Positions 23,562-36,426 of a stretch of 64,000 nucleotides of DNA are shown one piece after another. The notes beneath the pieces were generated by a model. The model saw only the letters and a list, made by a program, of their open reading frames with translations, ran no database searches and was not told where the DNA came from. The position numbers and the translations under genes were made by a program. How positions within the stretch are numbered: position 1 is the first letter of the stretch; every line of letters starts with the position of its first letter. This DNA comes from Eretmocerus hayati. Taxonomy: Eukaryota; Arthropoda; Insecta; Hymenoptera; Aphelinidae. The DNA lies in assembly GCA_029851415.1 (NCBI GenBank), contig CM056743.1, positions 29,462,405 to 29,526,404 on the forward strand, written 5' to 3'.

Positions 23562-24274
23562 CGGCACATTTTCCACCTCCCAAGGGAGACTTTTCTTGTA
23601 GTTTTCTATACTAAACACAAACCGAGTCTCCTAATTTCACTTCATTCAGAAACTGAGTCATTTTGCTCTAATTATTAAAAATTTTCCAAATATTGGGAAT
23701 GGAAGTGGTCTCGTATGCGTCATCAGTCATCATCAACTGCACCCCGTAGCAAATAGTTTTAAAAAAACTGAGTCACCTTCCTTTTTGCGAAACTCGCGGT
23801 AATTTATTTTTAAACAATGATTATTATAAAAGCACCCAGGTCACCTGCTGAGCCGGACTCTAAGTTGTAGGACACTGGTAATTCAGGCAGCTTCATTTGC
23901 TGCTTTGGAACGTGTGGTGGGGGTCAAGTGACAGCCAGAAGCCAGTGTCCCACAACTTAGAGTCTGGCTCAGCAGGTGACCTGGGTGCTTTCATAATAAT
24001 CATTGTTTAAGAATAAATTACAGCGAATTTCGCAAAAAAGAAGGTGACTTAGTTTTTTTCGAAGCTGACTCAGTTTTTTAAAACTATTTGCAACCGGGTG
24101 CTTGTTGATTTCTGACGCATACAAGAACACTTGCATTCTCAATAATTGAGAATTTTTAATAATTAATGCAAGATGATTCACTTTCGAAATGAAGTGAAAT
24201 CGGGAGACTCAGTTTGTGCTTAGTAGAAAACTACAAGAGAAGTCACGCTTGGAGGGGTGTAGAAAATGTGCCCC
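23562..24274. mobile_element. Foldback element, about 710 bp
   Basis: Arms of about 330 bp are reverse complements: 'ggcacattttc' (23564 on) with 'gaaaatgtgcc' (to 24272), then 'acaaaccgagtctcc', 'aaatagttttaaaaaaactgagtc', 'aacaatgattattat' and 'gcacccaggtcacctgctgag' on the left, all mirrored on the right. The innermost part (23850-23890 and 23955-23995) is the best conserved. The spacer is about 60 bp. No coding capacity. Confidence 0.85.
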
Positions 24275-24689
24275 ATAACCCAAATGAAAATTTTTCGTCT
24301 GCAAGAGCTGATCACTCTCAGCGCAACTTCTGCTCGATTTATCCATGAGTTGAGCAAAAACTCGGGCTCGGTGGTTTACGATAATCAAGGAAATGGATCC
24401 TGGGATGAATTAGACGTTAGACGAACTATAATTAAGCAGCCAATTTATTTTGGGATTTTTGTGAGGTGTGAGCGGCCATAGCCATAGTGCAGTTTGTGAT
24501 GCAGATTTTGTGATGGTCTTATGTGTTTCAAGGTGCTGCCGCAGTATTCGTCAACCCAGGAAAGTGATATGTCAGCAGTTTTGTGCTTGCATCAGTATGG
24601 ATGAAGCCAAACTCCTTTATGGTTTGTTTTTTATCAGTGTTTTGTATCCAAGTTCGAGATAGAATTTAGTCATTGTGCACCTGAATCTT
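24275..24689. other. Unassigned stretch
   Basis: No coding exon or repeat could be supported. A short open frame at 24266-24481 shows no domain and begins inside the preceding foldback. Confidence 0.3.
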
Positions 24690-25660
24690 GAACCAGTGAC
24701 TCAGTTGAAAAGTGGATCTGCTTCATTGCTCACGCCTCATCCCTTTTAGATCATCAAAAGAGATGGCCCTCAAGTGATAGTAGTGTTTTTCAGTAATCCA
24801 CCTATAAACTGAATTACCGGTTAATAACTGGGGTGAACTATCCTCAGAAATCCTCTCAGTATGAAGGTAAAACTATTGCAAACTGCATTTAATTTGAGAC
24901 TTGATACAAACATTGATGTGAAAGAGCTTGTCGTCATTCAACCTTGACAGGAATGCCAAGCTTTAAGATGGTTTGTTTTCAATCAATGAATGCATTCAAG
25001 TTCAAAATTTGATGTATGTACTTTTTGATAGTGTCGATTACTTGTTGATAAAATAGTGCATCTCAATCTTTGACCAGTGCTTCAGTTCATCTATGGAGTG
25101 AAAAAGAACTCCATTTGCTTGAAATCCTTCTATTTTGACGCTCTAAAAGTAATGAGATGTGAGCATCAAAGAAGATAGCCCTCGAGTGATGGTGTTTTTC
25201 ATCCCTCCATCGGTGATCTGAATCACCGATCATAAATTAAGGTGAACTGTTACCTCAACTGATAAATTTCACTATTGAGGACTGCATTCAATTGCAAACT
25301 TGGATACAAACATTGATGTAAAACAAACTATCTTGGAGCTTGGCAGTTCTTGTTTGCATTTGAATTCTAAATTGAATGCAGTTTGTAAAAGTTTTAACTA
25401 CCTATCAAGAAAATAGTACAATTCAATTTTTGTCAGTGATTCAGGTCATCTGTTGAGTGATGAGAAATACACCATCACTTGAGAACCATGTTTTTTGATG
25501 CTTCCATCTTATTACTTTTAGAGCGTAAAAATAGAAAAACTTCAAGCAATGGTGTTCTTCCATCACTCCACAGACGAAGTGAATCACTAGTCAAAGATTG
25601 AGGTGCACTATTCCATCAACGAGTAATCGACAGTATCAAAAAGTACGTATACACTAATGA
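24690..25660. repeat. Degenerate repeats with internal inverted pairs
   Basis: Words such as 'cagtg(a/c)ttcag', 'ggtgtttttca', 'gaatcacc', 'ttgaggtg(a/c)act' and 'attgatgt(a/g)aa' recur in both orientations. For example, 'cttgaaccagtgactcag' (24692) and 'ttttgtcagtgattcag' (25428) are direct copies, while 'gaatcactagtcaaagattgag' (25582) is their reverse complement. This looks like several short, eroded foldback units at the left edge of the 180-bp array. Confidence 0.55.
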
Positions 25661-25669
25661 CTTTGGCTC

Positions 25670-27240
25670 ACAAATTGAATTCCATGATTTGAGATAATCC
25701 TATGGATAGCTCCTCATTTAATTGGAAAATATAACTTCAGGACTTCCAGAGCATGAGAATTTTTCCAATCTCACAAATCGAATTCCATGATCTTGTTCGA
25801 AATGAAATCATGGATAGCTTTTTTATTTTAGAGAACATAACTTTATATCTTTCAGTCCATGAAAATTTTTCATTTCAATCAGGATACAAATTTTTGGTTT
25901 CAGTATAAGGCTCGGCTGAGCTAAAATGTGCGTTTGGGCTCCTCTGACTATGTCTCGCACAGATAGAATTTCAAGATTCCATTTGAAATCATTTCAGGGA
26001 TAGCTCCTCATGTTCTTGAAGTACATAATTTCATAACTCGCAAGCCATGAAATATTTTTCAAGTTTTTCAGGATACTAATTTTGATCTGATGGAGTAAGG
26101 CTCGGTCGAGTGAGAAACGTACATTTCGGCTCCTTTGACATTGTCTCACTAATCGGATTCCATGACCTTATGCGAAATGAAATCATGGATAGCATCTTTT
26201 TCTCTTGAATAGCATAACTTCACCTCTCTCGGTCCAAGAAAAAGTTTTTACTTTGATCAGGATACAAATTTTCGGTCCCAGTACGTCTCGGCCGAGCTAT
26301 AAAAGTGCGTTTTCGCTCCGTTGACTTTGTCTTACAGATCGAATTTCAATATTCTATTTGAAATCATTTCATGGATAGCTTCTCATGTTCTTGAAGTACA
26401 TCATAACTCTCAAGCCATGGGAAAAGTTTACTTTCATCAGCATAAAAATTTCGAGTCGTAGTACGACTCAGCCGAGCTGAAAAATTGCGTTTTGGATCTT
26501 TTGACTCTGTCTCACAGATTGGATTCCATGATTTCATTCGGAATTATCCCAAGTATAGTTTCTTTTGTTCTCAAAGATCATAACTCCATAATTTTGAGGC
26601 CATAAAAATTTTTATAATTTGTTCAGGATAGAAATTTTGAGTCGTAGTACGACTCGGCCAAACTGAGAATTTGCGTTTTCGCTCTTTTGAAACATGTCTC
26701 ACTCATTGAATTCCATGATTTTATTGGAAATTATTCCATAGATATCTACTCTATCGTGAAAACATTTTCTATAACTTTTAGGCCAAGAGAATTCTTTTAA
26801 TTTGTTTAGGATTCAAGTTTTGAGTCGGAGAACGAGCTGGGCCAGTCGAAAAATTACGTTTTGGCTCCTTTGATTTTGTTCACCAATCGGATTCCATGAT
26901 TCCATTTGAGATCATGATAGGGATAGCTTCTCATATCCTTGAAGAACATAACTCCCATAACTCCCGGTCCATGAAAAATTTTTTACTCTGATTTGGAGTG
27001 AGGCTCGGTCGAGTGGAAAACTCACTCTTCGGCTTCTTTAACCTTGTCTCACAAATTGAATTCCATGATTTCATTAGATACATTCTATGGATGGGTTCTT
27101 CTGTTCTCAGAAAACGTAATTCTATAACTTTCGGTACAAAAAAAATTTTTAATTCCATTCTGACGCAAAATTTGAGTTGGACAACAGGTTGGTCGAGGCG
27201 AAAAAGTCCTATTTGGCTCCTGTGACGTTGCCTCTTGAAT
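25670..27240. repeat. Tandem array of about 180-bp units, forward orientation
   Basis: Each unit starts with an 'attGAATTCCATGATTT' type word and proceeds through 'gaaat(c/t)at..catggatagct', '(t)gttcttgaagaacataac', 'ccatgaaaatttt', 'aggata(c)aaattt', 'actcggccgagctgaaaa' and 'tttggctcctttgact..gtctcac'. Unit starts lie near 25670, 25786, 25966, 26152, 26336, 26516, 26703, 26884 and 27053, a spacing of 169-187 bp after the truncated first unit. The units are clearly diverged, so the array is old. No frame is conserved across units. Confidence 0.85.
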
Positions 27241-27700
27241 CAAATTTCGGGAATCCATTAGGAGTTATTTCGCGAGTAGCTCCTTATCGTTCTTAAAGAA
27301 CGTGAATCAGAAAACGTCAAAGGATCCAAAATGTAATTTTTTGACTCGGCCGAGCCGTATTTCGCTCTAACTTCGTGTGATAATGTGAGTAAGAATTTTT
27401 TTATGGACTGAAAGTTATGAACTTCTCTAAGAACGAAAGATGCTATTGATGGAATAATTTCGGATAAAATCATGGAATTCGATTCGATTCAAGACAGTCA
27501 GAAGAGCCAAGAAGCAATGTTTTGCCTCAGCCGAGCCGTACCTCGACTCAAAATTCGGATCCTGATCCAAGTAAGAATTTTTTATAGCTTGAAAATCATG
27601 AAGTTAGGTTCTAGAAGAACCAAGGAAGCTATCCATGAAATTCTTTCGAATAGAAGCATGAAATTCAATTTGTGAGACCAAGTCAATGGAACCAAAACGT
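27241..27700. repeat. Same 180-bp family in reverse orientation
   Basis: From about 27330 the same unit reads backwards: 'ttttttgactcggccgagccg', then 'gaaagttatgaa', 'aacgaaaga(t)gctat' and 'aaatcatggaattcga' (to 27486), followed by a second reversed unit to about 27675. The array therefore changes orientation near 27300, making a head-to-head junction. Confidence 0.8.
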
Positions 27701-27958
27701 AATCTTGCTTTTTCTAAAGAGAGAGGGTTGTTTTTAGCACAGCAAATTTCTCTTCAATTTCTCCATATATACAATACAATATTTTCTTCAACGAAATTCC
27801 GTTCATCTAGATAACGCTTAGACCCTGTGTTTCTCTCGACAAAATCTATCGATTGTGGGTAACATTATTTATTTTTCTTAAATAGATACAACATTATTTT
27901 TCTCCCTGAGCCCTTCAAACCTTTGAGAGATCGACTCGTCTCCCCATTCTTTTGTCCG

Positions 27959-27992
27959 CACGCGCGCGCGCGTGTGTGTGTGTGTGTGTGTG
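27959..27992. repeat. (CG)n/(GT)n microsatellite
   Basis: Alternating CG units (about 27959-27971) grade into GT units. Alternating purine-pyrimidine tracts of this type can adopt Z-DNA. Confidence 0.95.
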
Positions 27993-28044
27993 TTGTTTCT
28001 CCCTGTCACGCTTTCTCCTCTTCAGTTGAACTGATCAATGAAAT

Positions 28045-28850
28045 ATGGTTTTTCGGCACAATCTATCGATTGGTCAATACCAAAATTTCATTCATTTGGT
28101 ATGGACTTCAATTCTCTGGAAAAAAAGTTCAAGTTTGATCATCTTGGAGCCGACTGTATCAAAATTCCGTCTCAACTAAACGATAGATCTTGCTGAAATA
28201 ACCTTAGTCTAGATGCCCCAAATCCCCATAATAATAGCTTCCTCGAAGAAATAACAGAAAATATATAGGAAGATATTTCTTTCCGTATCCACTTTTCTCT
28301 CGTTTCTTCCATTATGACTAATTTATCTCACTTTCAATGACCTGAGGGCATACTTTTCCGGCATTTTAAATCGATTGGTTTATGCAGAATTCCAATTAAA
28401 TTCGTGAACCATGATCAAAATGAAGTTATTTTCCGAAAAAATGGAAGTTTCACTGAAAGCTCCATTTTCATCATGCTTTACAATTCCAACTGGATTTCTG
28501 TATCATTCAATCCACGAAGATTTCTAAAAAAGTATTTCTTCAGGTCATTGAATGTTGGATGAACTAGGTGTAGAAGAAGATATAAGAGAAAAATGAATAT
28601 TGGATGAAATATCTTCCCATATTTTGAGTTATTTTTTTGAGGGAGCTCATAAGAGGGATTTGGGGCATTCAAACGAAGTTTTTCTTCAGCAAGATCTGTC
28701 GTTTGGCTGAGACGCTATTTTGATACAGTTGGTTCATTAAGATGATCAAACTTCAGTTATTGTGAAAGATTATATCTTTTTCTGATTATTGAAGTCTGTA
28801 CAGAATGAATGAAATTTCGGTATTAACTAATTGATAAATTATGCCAAAAA
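28045..28850. mobile_element. Foldback element, about 800 bp
   Basis: The left arm 28045-28330 pairs with the right arm 28575-28850 as reverse complements. Landmarks on the left are 'aatttcattcattt', 'agtttgatcatctt', 'actgtatcaaaat', 'cagatcttgctgaa'-like and 'atgccccaaatccc'; their complements follow in reverse order on the right. It stands between the forward and reverse halves of the 180-bp array, close to the symmetry centre of the 25.7-29.5 kb region. Confidence 0.8.
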
Positions 28851-28859
28851 ATCCGTATT

Positions 28860-29495
28860 CTAGGAGGTTATGAAGTTATGTTCCCCAATGACATGAGAAT
28901 GTATTTATGGCATGATTTCAGAAGGAATCATGAAATTCGATTTGAGAGACGAATTCAAAGGAGTCAAAGCTCACTGTTTCAGCTCGGCCTGCGAGTGCGG
29001 ATAAAATTATTATCCTGATCAGAATGAAAATTTTCTTACTGATCCGTAGTTATAAACTTATGTTGTCCGAGGAACCCAGAAGCTATTCCTGAGATGATTT
29101 TTAATGGAATCATTGAGTTCGATTTCTGGACAAAATCAAAGTAGCCAAAATGTAATTTTTTGACTAGCCCGGCCCGTCGTCCGACTCAAAATTTTGATGC
29201 TGAACAAATTAAAAAAATTTTTTTGGTCTAAAAGTTATGGAGTTACGTTCTTTGAGAACGAAAGAAACTATCCTCAAAGTAATTCCAAATGAAATCATGA
29301 AATGCAATCTGTGGGACAGAGTCAAAAGAGCAAAAACGCAATCTTTCAGCTTGGCCGAGTTGAACTACGTCTCAACATTTTTATCCTGAACAAGTTATAC
29401 GGTTTTTTATGGCCTAAAAGTTATGGAGTTATGTTTTTTGAGAACAAAAGAAGTTATTTTTGGAATAATTTCAAATAGAATCATGAAATCCAATC
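28860..29495. repeat. 180-bp family, reverse-orientation array
   Basis: About three and a half units read in reverse: 'catgaaattcgattt', 'agtcaaagctcactgtttcagctcggcc', 'ttatgaacttatgtt' and so on, repeated near 28930, 29110, 29290 and 29480. Together with the forward array it makes an inverted-repeat-like region of about 3.8 kb. Confidence 0.8.
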
Positions 29496-29904
29496 TTGGA
29501 TTTCCATAAGAACTGAGTGAGATCCTCTCCCCTCCATTGACTTTTCAAGAGTATAACTAGGCGAGTATGACATTTTACAAACCATCAGTTCATAGAACAT
29601 CAGAATTTTGATTGTTTCATGACATGGTTCAAACTCTTGAATGGAATGAAATCCGATATAAAACCATGTCGAGTACTGTCTGATATCTACTTGGAATCAA
29701 CATTGATAGAAAGTAGAACTATCAAAACTCTAATCAGATTTTTGTAATACATTTCAATAGAACTCATTCAAGTATCTTTCAATTATCGTTAATTGAATCA
29801 TTCCCTGTCAAAAATATCTTCCAAAACTTGGATCTAAATATCCAATTGGATCAAATCCTGGATCCAGATTGGGTCCAAGATGTAAAGCTATTTGATCCAA
29901 CTTT

Positions 29905-30525
29905 GATTAAATGTGGTGGATCTGAGGAGCAAAGTTCGTTTGCCTGACTTGCGCACTGCGCTCACACGCTGCACCGGGACAAAGTATGTACCGCGTATAA
30001 GCGTTACCGTGGGTGTCATTACCGATTTATTCAGGGAAGATATGTTTAATAAGTACAGTCCAATGACTCGCTCCATCAATCCCGTCGCAGGCTAGACTAT
30101 TCAGAACCTAATTTCTCACATCATCTGCACTTCGAGACGCAGATAAAAAAAAGATCATGATGTGATGTTATGTTGATATGATGTATATCGTGTTTCGCAC
30201 ATAATAATCTCACACCACGGATAGGTTCATATCACAGGTACACATCACTTCTATTGTCCAAAATTCAGAATCACAATCACAATCGCATGTCAACATAACC
30301 TCAAATATATTTTGATGATTGATTATATTGGTCTCATGTTATCTGCTTCTTTGAGGAGCACGACGAAAAAAATTTAAATTTACAATAATCATTGAACGAA
30401 ACTAATAAAGCGAGTCTAACACGCAGTTTTCCCATAGAGTTTTTAGCGTGGGTCGTGGGATCGCCGCGCGTAGGTGCGGGTCAGACGAATTTTGCTCCTC
30501 AAATCCAACATTTAAGGTTGGATCA
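29905..30525. mobile_element. Inner foldback element
   Basis: AAATGTGGTGGATCTGAGGAG (29908 on) is mirrored by CTCCTCAAATCCAACATTT (30496-30514). The next internal words, GTTCGTTTGCCTGACTTGCG and the complement of GTGCGGGTCAGACGAA, also pair. Terminal arms are about 60 bp and the interior is unpaired. No coding capacity. Confidence 0.6.
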
Positions 30526-30535
30526 AAAATTACTA

Positions 30536-31341
30536 CACTACCGGTCAAAAGTTTGTGCACACCTAAAAACAAAATTTCGATTTTGCTCACTCGACTGCTC
30601 GGATCTCCTTGGTCAAAATAACTCTACTTGGGCTCATTTCGTGGATTTTTTCAAGCACTCTAAGAGCTATTCGGTGTTTATCCTGCGCAGCTCAATAGAT
30701 TTTTGCAAAATCAATCTGAAACCTTGTAGAATTTCACAAAAATCGGGTCATCACGCAAACCTCCGCAAGTCTGTCGGAAATTGATGGATTGGATGATCCA
30801 AAAAACGTCTAACAGGAGAAGTCAAAAGCTTCAAAATCCGTTTTTGAAAGTTATTCTAGCTTGTTTCTGGTCCGAGCTGTGACAACATGGAAAAACTTAG
30901 AAAAACCCAGAGGAATACCACCGTGAGCCCGATTTCTTCACCTTTCGCCTTTTTGAGACGCTTCTTCGAGAAAAACTTCCCTTACAAAAACAGCCACAGC
31001 TCGGATCAGAAACAAGCTAGAATAACTTTCAAAAACGGATTTTGAAGCTTTCGACTTCTCCTGTTAGACGTTTTTTGGATCATCCAATCCATCAATTTCC
31101 GACAGACTTGCGGAGGTTTGCATAACGGCCCGATTTTTATGGAATTCCTCAAGGCTTCAGATTGATTTTGCGAAAATCTATTAATCTGCGCAGGAAAACT
31201 ACCAAATAGCTCTTAAAGTGCTTGAAAAAGCTCCAAAACGAGCCCAAGTAGAGTTATTTTGGACAAACGAGATCCGAGCAGTCGAGTGAGCAAAATCGAA
31301 ATTTTATTTTTTAGTCGTGCACAAACTTTTGACCGGTAGTG
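30536..31341. mobile_element. Tc1/mariner-like non-autonomous element
   Basis: The ends CACTACCGGTCAAAAGTTTG and its reverse complement (to 31341) are flanked by TA (30534-30535 and 31342-31343). CACTACCGGTCAAAAGTTT-type ends are familiar from Tc1-like elements. The arms pair for about 340 bp, including 'tcaatctgaa', 'gacagacttgcggaggtt' and 'tctaacaggagaagtc', so it is a near-complete hairpin of 806 bp. No transposase frame remains. Confidence 0.85.
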
Positions 31342-31429
31342 TACATTATTTGATCAAATTGGATCACGAACATCCAATATTTGATCCAATTGGATTTTTT
31401 TTTGAAGATCGTTCTTAACAGGGTTGGGT

Positions 31430-31760
31430 AAAGGGAAGAGGGAGGATAAATACTGAAACTAAAGGAGTTACAGTTCACCCGAATTTCGCGCGTCGATGAT
31501 AAGCCACCTTTTGAAAATAAAGCTACTTTCTGCCATCCAAAAATAATAATGGATGCTTTCATTCAAGTTCTGTGATTCTAAAATGATCACGAATCCATCT
31601 GCCAAAGAGATCCAAAACACAGAATTTGAATGAGTGCATCCGTCACTATTTTTTGGATGGCGAGAAATAACTTCATTTTCGAAAGGTGGATCGTCGTTGA
31701 CACTAAATTCGACTGAACTGTAATTCCTTTCATTTCAGTCTTTATTCTCCCTCTTTTCCT
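31430..31760. mobile_element. Foldback element, about 330 bp
   Basis: GGGAAGAGGGAGGATAAATA (31432 on) pairs with TTTATTCTCCCTCTTTTCC (to about 31760). Inside, 'agttacagttca', 'gccaccttttgaaaat' and 'ccatccaaaaa' pair with their complements. It lies inside the outer foldback at 29500-32080. Confidence 0.7.
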
Positions 31761-34278
31761 TTCAAAAGTTGAAATGATTCAATTAATGATAATTGAAAGA
31801 TCCTTAATAAATGAGTTTCATTCAAACGCATTACACAAATCTGATTGGAGTTTTGATAGTTCTACTTTCTATCAATGGTGATTCTAAATAGATATCAGAC
31901 AGTACTTGACATGGCTATTGGATTTCATTCCATCAAAGAGTTTAAACCATGTCATAAAACAATCAAAATTTTGATGTTCTGAGAACTGATAGTTTGTAAA
32001 ATTCCACACTCGCTTAGTTGTACTTTTGAAAAGTAGATGGAGGGGGGATATAAACTTTCGTTGCATATTTTGAGATGAAAATTAAGGCAATGATTTCATG
32101 AGAAGTACATACAGCAATCCCTCGTTATTACCGTAACGAGTCCAAGTCACCAGTTTAGCAATCTCTATAAAGGTTAGATCAGAGCGTTATAAATATATAC
32201 CGTCAAATTGGGTAACTTTGTTACAGTGGGTGCAACTGTGGTACACCCCTGAAAAATGACATCCTCAACTGCGTTCGGCAAGGTGAATGATTCTATCGCT
32301 CTGAAACCTTTTCTCCCCTCTTGACACACACATGAATAATGTGTTGAGCCATCGTAGATCGCGCGTGAATGATTTTAGTCGTTTATTGAAGTTTTTTTCA
32401 AAATGGCTGATTTAGCAGCGATACACGAGTGGTCCATTTAGTGTACCTATCAAGAAGTATTCCGGAACGAACTACGGATGTATAGTGCTACATTTCCATC
32501 ACATATATCATCATATTGAAGAAACCATCGTTACAATTAGAGTATTTACAGGATTCGGAATTTTCATGAATGAAAAACAGGGAAAAACCATGAAAAAGTG
32601 TACCAAAGCTACCCTACTCTAGGTAACGAGCATTACGGCAGGATCACTTCAGCACAATTCAGTATGACAGCTTCTTTTCAACTCATCTTGAGTCGAGTCA
32701 TGGTTTCTGAGGTTTTAAAATGTTTCAAACAGCTTAAAATAAAAGTTCTGAACGATCAAAATTAATTCACTCGCATCCCTGTGAGAAAGTTTACCGTAGG
32801 CTTACGGGGAAAACTTACGATCGTAATCCGAACATAACTTTACGGAGTTTTTACGCTCTCCTTATGCTGTGGATGCATTGTGCGTGTTGGAGTGTGCATA
32901 CCTATTAGGTAAACCTCAGCTGAGTTACTCAGCTGGCTAGTGTCAGATGCTGAGCTCGTTGCAGCATGGAAGTGTACAAGAGCTGGTCGATTCAATCTAA
33001 TTGTTGATTGAAATTGGTTAGTTCAGTGCAGTTTAGTGATTGTTGAATTAGCGACGAACTTGGTAGATCTAACATGTAACCTTGTATCACTGCTCCGAGG
33101 TTATCAAATTGTTAGAGCATTCCATTGTGAAGGCCTCGCTTTGCTATCGATTCATTTTTTCCAGCAAGTGAAATTTTTTATTGTAATATTGATGAATCAG
33201 TTGCGTGTAATAAAAGTGCTCACCGGCTTCATCTGAAGCACTCAGCTCAAAATTATTTATATCACAGAAAATCATAGAGTGCTGTCATATGATCACAAAA
33301 TGTGTTGAACTTGTCGCAGCTGGCTATTCGACAATTCAGAGTTTATCAGCTTATAGGTGAATCAAGGGCAGGATCATAATAGAATTAGTTTTGTCAATAT
33401 CCCAATTCATCTTATTTACTAATATTCTGATTATTTGCATTCCTTTTAATTAGAACAGATTGATAACATTGTGAGGTATTCATAGTATTGACCCGTTAGA
33501 AGGAGTGTTGACTGAATCATTTGGTGACTCATTTGTGCAAATGATAGCTCTTTCTTTCTCTCTTTGAACAATCAGAGGCACAATGAAAAATCATATTATT
33601 CAAATAACTAATATGAGGGAGAGAATCCTTATCTTGATTGAGTTCTCTTCCTCTTCTTGGTTATATACATTTTCCTCCAAGCGAAAACATGCCAACCGAT
33701 CATACTCAAAGTTGAAGACCGCTTAGAACTGTTCAATCAGATTTCAAGATCTGCAAAGGGCAACCTTATTTCATGAGTCTTTTTTTGTGCAAAGGTGAAG
33801 AATTTTCATAAGATACCATTCAGTGAACAGATGAGCGGAGGAAGATTACACACAGCAGAAAAATTGATCAGGAAAGAAGAGGCTGATTGACAGTCATGAG
33901 CTTGAGTGTCAGCACTTGATATTGATCTTTATATGAGCAATTCACATGTCATCTTCTACAACTAAACATTAATTTTCATCTCTTGAGTATGAGACACTGT
34001 CAATCAAATTTTGACAATTGATAAAAAAAAGATATGTAATGAGTTCTAAAAACAGGGATGTCAATGTCAATGATTTACATTTAAGGTAAGTGTACCCAAC
34101 TTGCCCTCATTAAGCCATTTTCTTAATAATTTTGGCCCATCTCCATATTTTCCAACGTACCTTAGCTCTTTCTGAAGCTTGTCTTAAGACCTTCAAAATA
34201 AGTCAAGGTACATTCAATTTGAACCAACCGGAGCAAAACTGTTTTAATTCTCCCAAAAGGTGATTTTTGAAAGCTTAC

Positions 34279-36426
34279 CAGGGTGTCTACCGGTCCTTCC
34301 AGTCCTTCTAGTCCTTAGAATGTCCTTATTTGATTTGAAAAAACCTTATGTCCTTAGGAAGTCCTTATTTGCATGGCTAGGTCCTTACTAATTTGGAATT
34401 CGGAGGCAAGCAATATAATGTCTTGCAGAATAACTTCTCAAAGTAGTTGAGAAATAAGAAAAAAAAGGTGTCATCAGTGCCAGTACGCTCGTGGATTTTC
34501 CATGTACTACTAGAGATTTTTCTGAATGAGTGTAGAAATTTAAAAATTGGTCCCGAACATCTTGGTGGAGATTTCGAGAAAGATCTTGCGGGGGGAGAGG
34601 GGTTTCAGGAGGGATTGAAGGAATTCAATACGCAGAATGAGCGTTTTCATACATCTTACTCGATTTGCTTGTGAGTTCGATTATATATATGATGAATTCC
34701 ACGCCAAAGCGACCTACGGAAAGGGGTCATCTCTCAGATTCTTTTTAAACCTTTTTCATTCGATTCTATGGCCCAAAATAGGAACTTTGGACCACCTATG
34801 GGGCCCAAAAAAAATTTCTCCTCTCCATTGCACGTACATCCGTCAACAGACCAAAAATTTATCGTGTAAAAATCGATGCTCTTTTATTCACGAAAATGAG
34901 AATATTTTGAGTTTTTGAATAGCTATCGATTTGCGGGTTGCGGCATCTGAAAGGGCATCAAAAAACCTATCGGAAACAATGTCGGAAATTCCTTTTCTGT
35001 GATTTGGGAGCCTCTGAAGGCAAAAAAGTGCCAGAAAATACGATATTTTTCAGATTCAAAATTGTGAAAAATTGAATGTAGCACCTCGGGTTCGCCTCAA
35101 ACGGGGTTTTTCATCGCATATTTTGAAAGTTCATACAATTTCACGTTGATACCATGTGGTCCGAATTTTTTTCAGGTCAATTTCGTACTCAAAATTGAGT
35201 CCCGAGAAGATCTCGTGAATGTGTCATCTCAGCAGGCGCCACGAAGGCGTTAATGGACTGAATTTTCATGTGATTTTGATTCGACATAATTAATCCTTGC
35301 AGATGGCGTTTCAGTGCATGAATTTCAACTTTGCGAGTAGTCATTTTATAGGAAATTTTGTCAGTTTTCCATTGAAAGTGGCGCCGAAAGTCTGCGTTTG
35401 TGCGCATGCGCAGAAAATCGCCTTTTTCTGAAACCGAAAAAATCGAATTTTCAAGAAATGGCTCGTAAGTCACGATCGTCCCAAACTTCTCTAAAACCCA
35501 TTTTTTTCGAAAGAACGCAAAATTTTACGTCAAATATATGATTTAAAAAAAATAAAAAAAAATGGCTTTTTGAAAAATCAACATTTTAGTGAAAAACACT
35601 CTTTTGCCTCCGGGAGGCCCCCAAATCACAGAGAAGGAATTTCCGACAACCTTTCCGATAGGTTTTTTGATGCCCTTTCAGATGCCGCAACCCGCAAATC
35701 GACATCTATTCAAAAACTCGAAATATTCCCATTTTCGTGAATAAAAGAGCATCGATTTTTACACGATAAATTTTCGGTCTGTTGACGGATGTGCGTGCAA
35801 TGGAGAGGAGAAATTTTTTTTGGGCCCCATAGGTGGTCCGAAGTTCCTGTTTTGGGCCATAGAATCGAATGAAAAAGGTTAAAAAAGAATCTGAGAGATG
35901 ACCCCTTCTCGTAGGACTCTTTGGCGTGGAATTCATCATATAAAAAAATAGATCGCACGCACTAGCTCAGCAGTTATATGAGCAAAATCTTCTCTCATAG
36001 CAATGCAGTGGCCCAAAAGAACTTTTCAAGTTTAGAATACAATGAGTTTTTTGGTAAAAACCTCGAAGAAGAGCCGCTAAAAGCATAGCGATCTGTAGCC
36101 GATCCCATCGTGAGCATTGACAGAGGTTTAAAAAAAACTTGGTATAACTTGGACAGTAATTGCTGTATTAAAAAAAATTCATCGTCACAGCAAAAAGATA
36201 CTCTGGGGATGAAATCTCAGGATTTTCCAACTTTCAACTATTGTGAGGACACTTACAAATTTAGTTATTACATAAATTATAGTTAATAGTTGATTCAAGA
36301 ATGGTATTTGGGTACTCGATGAGCATGTAGCTCCCAAAACCAAGTCCTTACATTGTCCAGTTTTGGTCCTTCAAAAGTCCTTAGAAAGTCCTTCTTCGCC
36401 TTGCAAAGATTCTCATAGACACCCTG
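34279..36426. mobile_element. Element D: CAGGGTGTCTA-ended element within C
   Basis: Ends CAGGGTGTCTACCGGTCCTT and CATAGACACCCTG (complement CAGGGTGTCTATG). CTTAC occurs directly on both sides (34274-34278 and 36427-36431), a 5-bp target duplication (or 6 bp if the end base is counted differently). 'gtccttag' words repeat near both ends. It is 2148 bp long with no transposase frame. The superfamily was not assigned. Confidence 0.88.
34640..35985. mobile_element. Element E: foldback within D
   Basis: Arms are mirrored with high identity. The left arm has 'atgatgaattccacgcc', 'ggggtcatctctcag', 'cattcgattctatggccc', 'gcgggttgcggcatctgaaaggg' and 'tcacagaaaa'-type words, and the right arm (35600-35945) has their complements in reverse order. 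The centre (35040-35590) is only partly paired. This is the fifth level of the nest. Confidence 0.8.

Larger units (their letters stand above)
29500..32080. mobile_element. Large composite foldback region holding nested elements
   Basis: The outer arms, about 29510-29800 and about 31770-32060, are reverse complements. The left arm has 'accatcagttcatagaacatcagaattttgattg', 'gatagaaagtagaactatcaaaactc' and 'caattatcgttaattgaatcatt', each mirrored on the right. Inside are a second inverted pair (29905-30525), a Tc1-like short element (30536-31341) and a third (31430-31760). No host coding frame was supported in this interval. Confidence 0.75.

Noticed and set aside
25670..29495. CRISPR-like or coding tandem repeats
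   Set aside because: The period is about 180 bp, with diverged units, no spacers and no shared frame; a eukaryotic satellite-like array.
30392..30784. 130-codon open frame
   Set aside because: Spans the left end of a TA-flanked Tc1-like element into its arm; no transposase motif.
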